A DNA stretch of 64,000 nt. Origin: Okapia johnstoni. Its lineage: Eukaryota > Chordata > Mammalia > Artiodactyla > Giraffidae. Positions 61,636-64,000 of the stretch are shown here, one piece after another (the first letter of the stretch is position 1; the number at the start of each line of letters is the position of its first letter). The position numbers were made by a program, and so were the translations under genes. Where the stretch lies: contig CM044309.1 of NCBI GenBank assembly GCA_024291935.2, forward strand, positions 33,814,001-33,878,000, given 5' to 3'. Below the pieces are notes generated by a model. The model was not told the origin of the DNA, made no database searches, and saw only the letters and a list, made by a program, of their open reading frames with translations.

Positions 61636-61983
61636 TGTTGTGGACTGAATGTGTCCTCCAAAAATTCGTAAGTTGAAGCTGCTCCACCCCTCCATGGCAT
61701 TTGGAAATGGGGCCTTTGGGAAGTCGTTAGGTCATGAGGGTGAAGCTTTCATGATGAGATTACTGACCTTATAAGAAGAGACCAAAAGAGCTCTCCTCCA
61801 CCCCTCTCTCTCTCTTTCTCTCTGACATGTGAGCGAGAAGACAGCCATCTATGATTCAGGAAGCAGGCTCTCACAAGAGACCAAATGAGCCAGCACCCTG
61901 ATCCTGGGCTTCCCTCCTCTCTGGAACTGTGAGAAATAAATGTATGTGGTATTCTGTTAGGACAGCCTGAAGAGACTAACACA
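61636..61983 (+). mobile_element. MaLR-type (ERVL) LTR
   Basis: Starts TGTTGTGGACTGAATGTGTC and ends GAGACTAACACA. Inside are GGGGCCTTTGGGAAGTCGTT, CTTATAAGAAGAGACCAAAA, CTGGAACTGTGAGAAATAAA (polyadenylation signal at 61,935) and TATTCTGTTAGGACAGCCTG. The layout is typical of MLT1/MST-like LTRs. No internal region is present. Confidence 0.72.
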
Positions 61984-62006
61984 ATCATGCTGAATAGTAT
62001 TTGTAT

Positions 62007-62208
62007 CTGCTGTTGTATAGTTGCTAAATCGTGTCCAACTCTTTCGTAACCCCAGGGACTGTATAGCCTGCCAGACCCCTCTGTCCATGGGATTTCCCAG
62101 GCAAGAATACTGGAGTGGTTGCCATTTCCTTCAGGGGATCTTCCTGACAGGGATAGAACCCATACCTCCTGCATTGCAGGCAGATTCTTCACTGCTGAGC
62201 CACTGAGG
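62007..62208 (-). mobile_element. Bov-tA SINE with 8-bp TSD
   Basis: ATAGTTGCTAAATCGTGTCC, GGGATTTCCCAGGCAAGAAT and TTCACTGCTGAGCCACTGAG. TSD ATTTGTAT at 61999-62006 and 62209-62216. Confidence 0.93.
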
Positions 62209-62319
62209 ATTTGTATGGGATTTTACTGTTCTGTGGCAGAATTAAATAAAACATATTCATTTTTAAGAGCACATATTTGGCAGTAAATCTATTAGTATAA
62301 TTTATAGAGAATGTAGTAA

Positions 62320-62552
62320 TTCTAGCTGTAGCCCAGCAGTTAGAGTACACAGAAGGAGACAAACCTACATGTGTGACAGCTGCCTGCCACCTGCGAGCCA
62401 AATGTGTCCCTTAGCCTCTCAGAGGCCTCTTGTCCTCCTTCTTCCCATAAAAGGGAGATAATAACAGGATTTATTTCATAGGGCTATTGTGAGGACAAAT
62501 GGATAATTCAGACAAAGTATATAGCCTGTCGCCCGACACATGTGAATGCTCA
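62320..62552 (-). mobile_element. MIR SINE, antisense, near full length
   Basis: CTTAGCCTCTCAGAGGCCTC, CCATAAAAGGGAGATAATAA, GGGCTATTGTGAGGACAAAT and CCCGACACATGTGAATGCTC. Confidence 0.82.
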
Positions 62553-63183
62553 GAGACGGGGACCCTTCCTTTTCTTCGTTCTTCACCTTTCCTCCTCCTT
62601 CTCTCTCCTCCCCACTCAAGCTCCTCCGGGGCCTGAGCAGCAGCAGCAATCCACGTTGGCGACTTCACGGGGAGTGAGGTGGAGGCGCAGGAGCTGCACC
62701 CCAGGGTCAAGACACTCACCTGAGACACTTGCCAGTTACTGTTTCTTCAGAGGGACTTCAGAGCAGCCTCACTGGAGGATTTAAAGCCCAAATCCTATTT
62801 ATAATCAAAGACTGGTGAGGCCTGAATGTATCACTTAAAAGTAAAACTGGGATATTATTTACCTCAGAAAGTTGGTACCAAGAGTGGTAGTTTGGCCCAT
62901 TGTAGGCCTCAAAACTCATACCGTATGAATTTACTTCTAGAAAACTTTCTGAGGAGACAAAATGAATGGAGAAGACTCACAGGGAAGGTTTTCTCTGCCC
63001 CAGAGAAGGAGCCAAGCCCCTCGTGCCCCTCACCAGCCCTTGGAAGATTTCTCCCAACAGCCAACTCATTTGTGAGTTGGCTCAGAGGACCAAGGCAATA
63101 TTTATATTAAAAATCTCTCGCTCCTGACCAGAGGTCAACAAATGTAAAGGCAAAAGAAAAAAAAAAATTTAAACTCTCCTGCA
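62553..63183. other. Unique sequence
   Basis: GC-rich to 62,720 with scattered CpG. A 94-codon plus ORF (62,826-63,110) has no recognisable domain. It contains the hairpin at 63,059. Confidence 0.4.
63059..63082. repeat. Perfect 10-bp hairpin
   Basis: AGCCAACTCA (63059-63068), loop TTTG, TGAGTTGGCT (63073-63082). No U-tract follows and the organism is eukaryotic, so it is not a bacterial-style terminator. Confidence 0.85.
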
Positions 63184-63335
63184 GGAAATTCGCTGGTGGT
63201 CCAACGGTTGGAACTCTGAGCTTCCACAGCAAGAGGCATGGGTTCAATCCCTGGTCAGGGAACTAAGAACCCACAAGCAGCGTGGTGTGGCCAAGAACAA
63301 AAACAGAAATGAAAAAACAGAAACAAAAAAAATCT
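63184..63335 (+). mobile_element. CHR-type SINE, short form
   Basis: GGAAATTCGCTGGTGGTCCA, TTCAATCCCTGGTCAGGGAA and GCGTGGTGTGGCCAAGAACA, with an A-rich tail. Confidence 0.92.
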
Positions 63336-63398
63336 GTGAAAATTTTATTCATTATTGAAGTTTCATAGCTTATGATTTTTGTCTGTAACAACAACTTC

Positions 63399-63527
63399 AT
63401 GGAGAAGAAAATGGCAACCTTCTCCAGGATTCTTGCCTGGTAAATCCCATGAACAGAGGAGCCTGGCAGGCTACAGTTCATAGGGTCACAAAGAGTTGGA
63501 CACGAATGAGTGGCTAAACAACAACAA
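63399..63527 (+). mobile_element. BovA-type SINE, 5'-truncated
   Basis: TGGAGAAGAAAATGGCAACC, AGGAGCCTGGCAGGCTACAG and GTCACAAAGAGTTGGACACG, with a CAACAACAAAG tail. The tRNA-like head is absent. Confidence 0.9.
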
Positions 63528-64000
63528 AGTGAATGGGAAAGAGCTGGCTTACACCGAGCCAAGTCCTCAGTCTGTTTACAAAAGGGAGTCTTGGGTACAG
63601 CTGGTTAAGAGGCAGTAAAAAACACTAAAGATTTTAGTCAGAAAAATTACCTGCAGAAAAAGAAGAATCTGACCCCCAACCCAAAGGGGGAAAGATAATA
63701 AAATAGAATTATTTAACCTGGTTGGTGTTATCATGAATAGTGATTTAAATTAGTCAGCCATAATGGTGTTTATTTACAGCCTAACCCTTGAATACTATTC
63801 GATAAGCCAGGATTCAGACTGTAAGCCAACCAGCCTGTTGGTTATTTAAAATGTTTTTATGGGGGCTTTTGTGTAGAGGCTGAGCAGCAAGGTGTGTGTA
63901 ATTAATTGGGTTGATTTGGGACAGGATCTGTCTTGACCCTCTGAGTCATATTATAAGGATCCAGGAAGGCCTTAGGTCCAGTTGTCTGTCCCATTGGACT
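63528..64000. other. Repeat-free sequence at the window edge
   Basis: No repeat recognised for the last 470 bp. GTAATTAATTGGGTTGATTT (63,898-63,917) contains a homeodomain-type core. No ORF of note. Confidence 0.35.

Noticed and set aside
1..64000. Bacterial-type operon, toxin, defence or biosynthetic system
   Set aside because: Repeat families, base composition and the lack of long ORFs all mark this as mammalian intergenic or intronic DNA.

Overview
This window is nuclear DNA from a ruminant, most likely a bovid (cattle, buffalo, sheep or goat type). The evidence is the repeat content. I count about 36 Bov-tA/Bov-A2 SINE copies or fragments, 10 BovB (RTE-clade) LINE pieces, about 18 CHR-type tRNA-derived SINEs, and L1 3' ends of the ruminant type. 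Older mammalian layers (MIR, L2, HAL1/L1M, MER5A, a Tigger-type element and LTRs) lie underneath. Repeat names were assigned by eye against remembered consensus sequences, so subfamilies are approximate.

I found no convincing protein-coding gene, rRNA, tRNA, CRISPR array or operon. The open reading frames are short. The only ones with recognisable protein content are decayed retrotransposon remnants, chiefly BovB reverse transcriptase at 55,066-55,467 and 57,257-57,562. The window looks intergenic or intronic.

Layout. 1-9,900: SINE-rich, with a Tigger-type transposon (7,327-8,188) carrying two later insertions. 9,900-20,500: L1 3' ends, MIRs, CHR SINEs and a degraded L1M (14,500-15,830). 20,500-30,800: longer unique stretches, an ERV1-like LTR, and a CpG-enriched segment at 29,560-30,130. 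30,800-42,300: mostly unique sequence holding the best regulatory candidates, namely paired homeodomain sites near 32,861, a compact CpG cluster at 34,469-34,612, a CTCF-like site at 38,206 and an RFX-like X-box at 41,385. 42,300-46,900: HAL1/L1 material, an internally deleted L1, and a solo LTR with clean ends (45,296-45,763) inside an antisense L1. 46,900-58,530: a long L2, several nested L1/CHR/BovB insertions, and three BovB copies within about 3 kb. 58,530-64,000: unique, conserved-looking sequence with MIRs, a MaLR-type LTR and a few SINEs.

Many insertions can be ordered in time from target-site duplications (TSDs) and nesting: L2/MIR/HAL1 first, then DNA transposons and L1M, then CHR SINEs and ruminant L1, and last BovB and Bov-tA/Bov-A2. 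I did not find a new biological system. The items most worth a second look are the possible regulatory elements, the 37-bp retroposed SINE fragment with its own TSD, the odd SINE arrangements, and an unidentified GC-rich block at 49,026-49,990.
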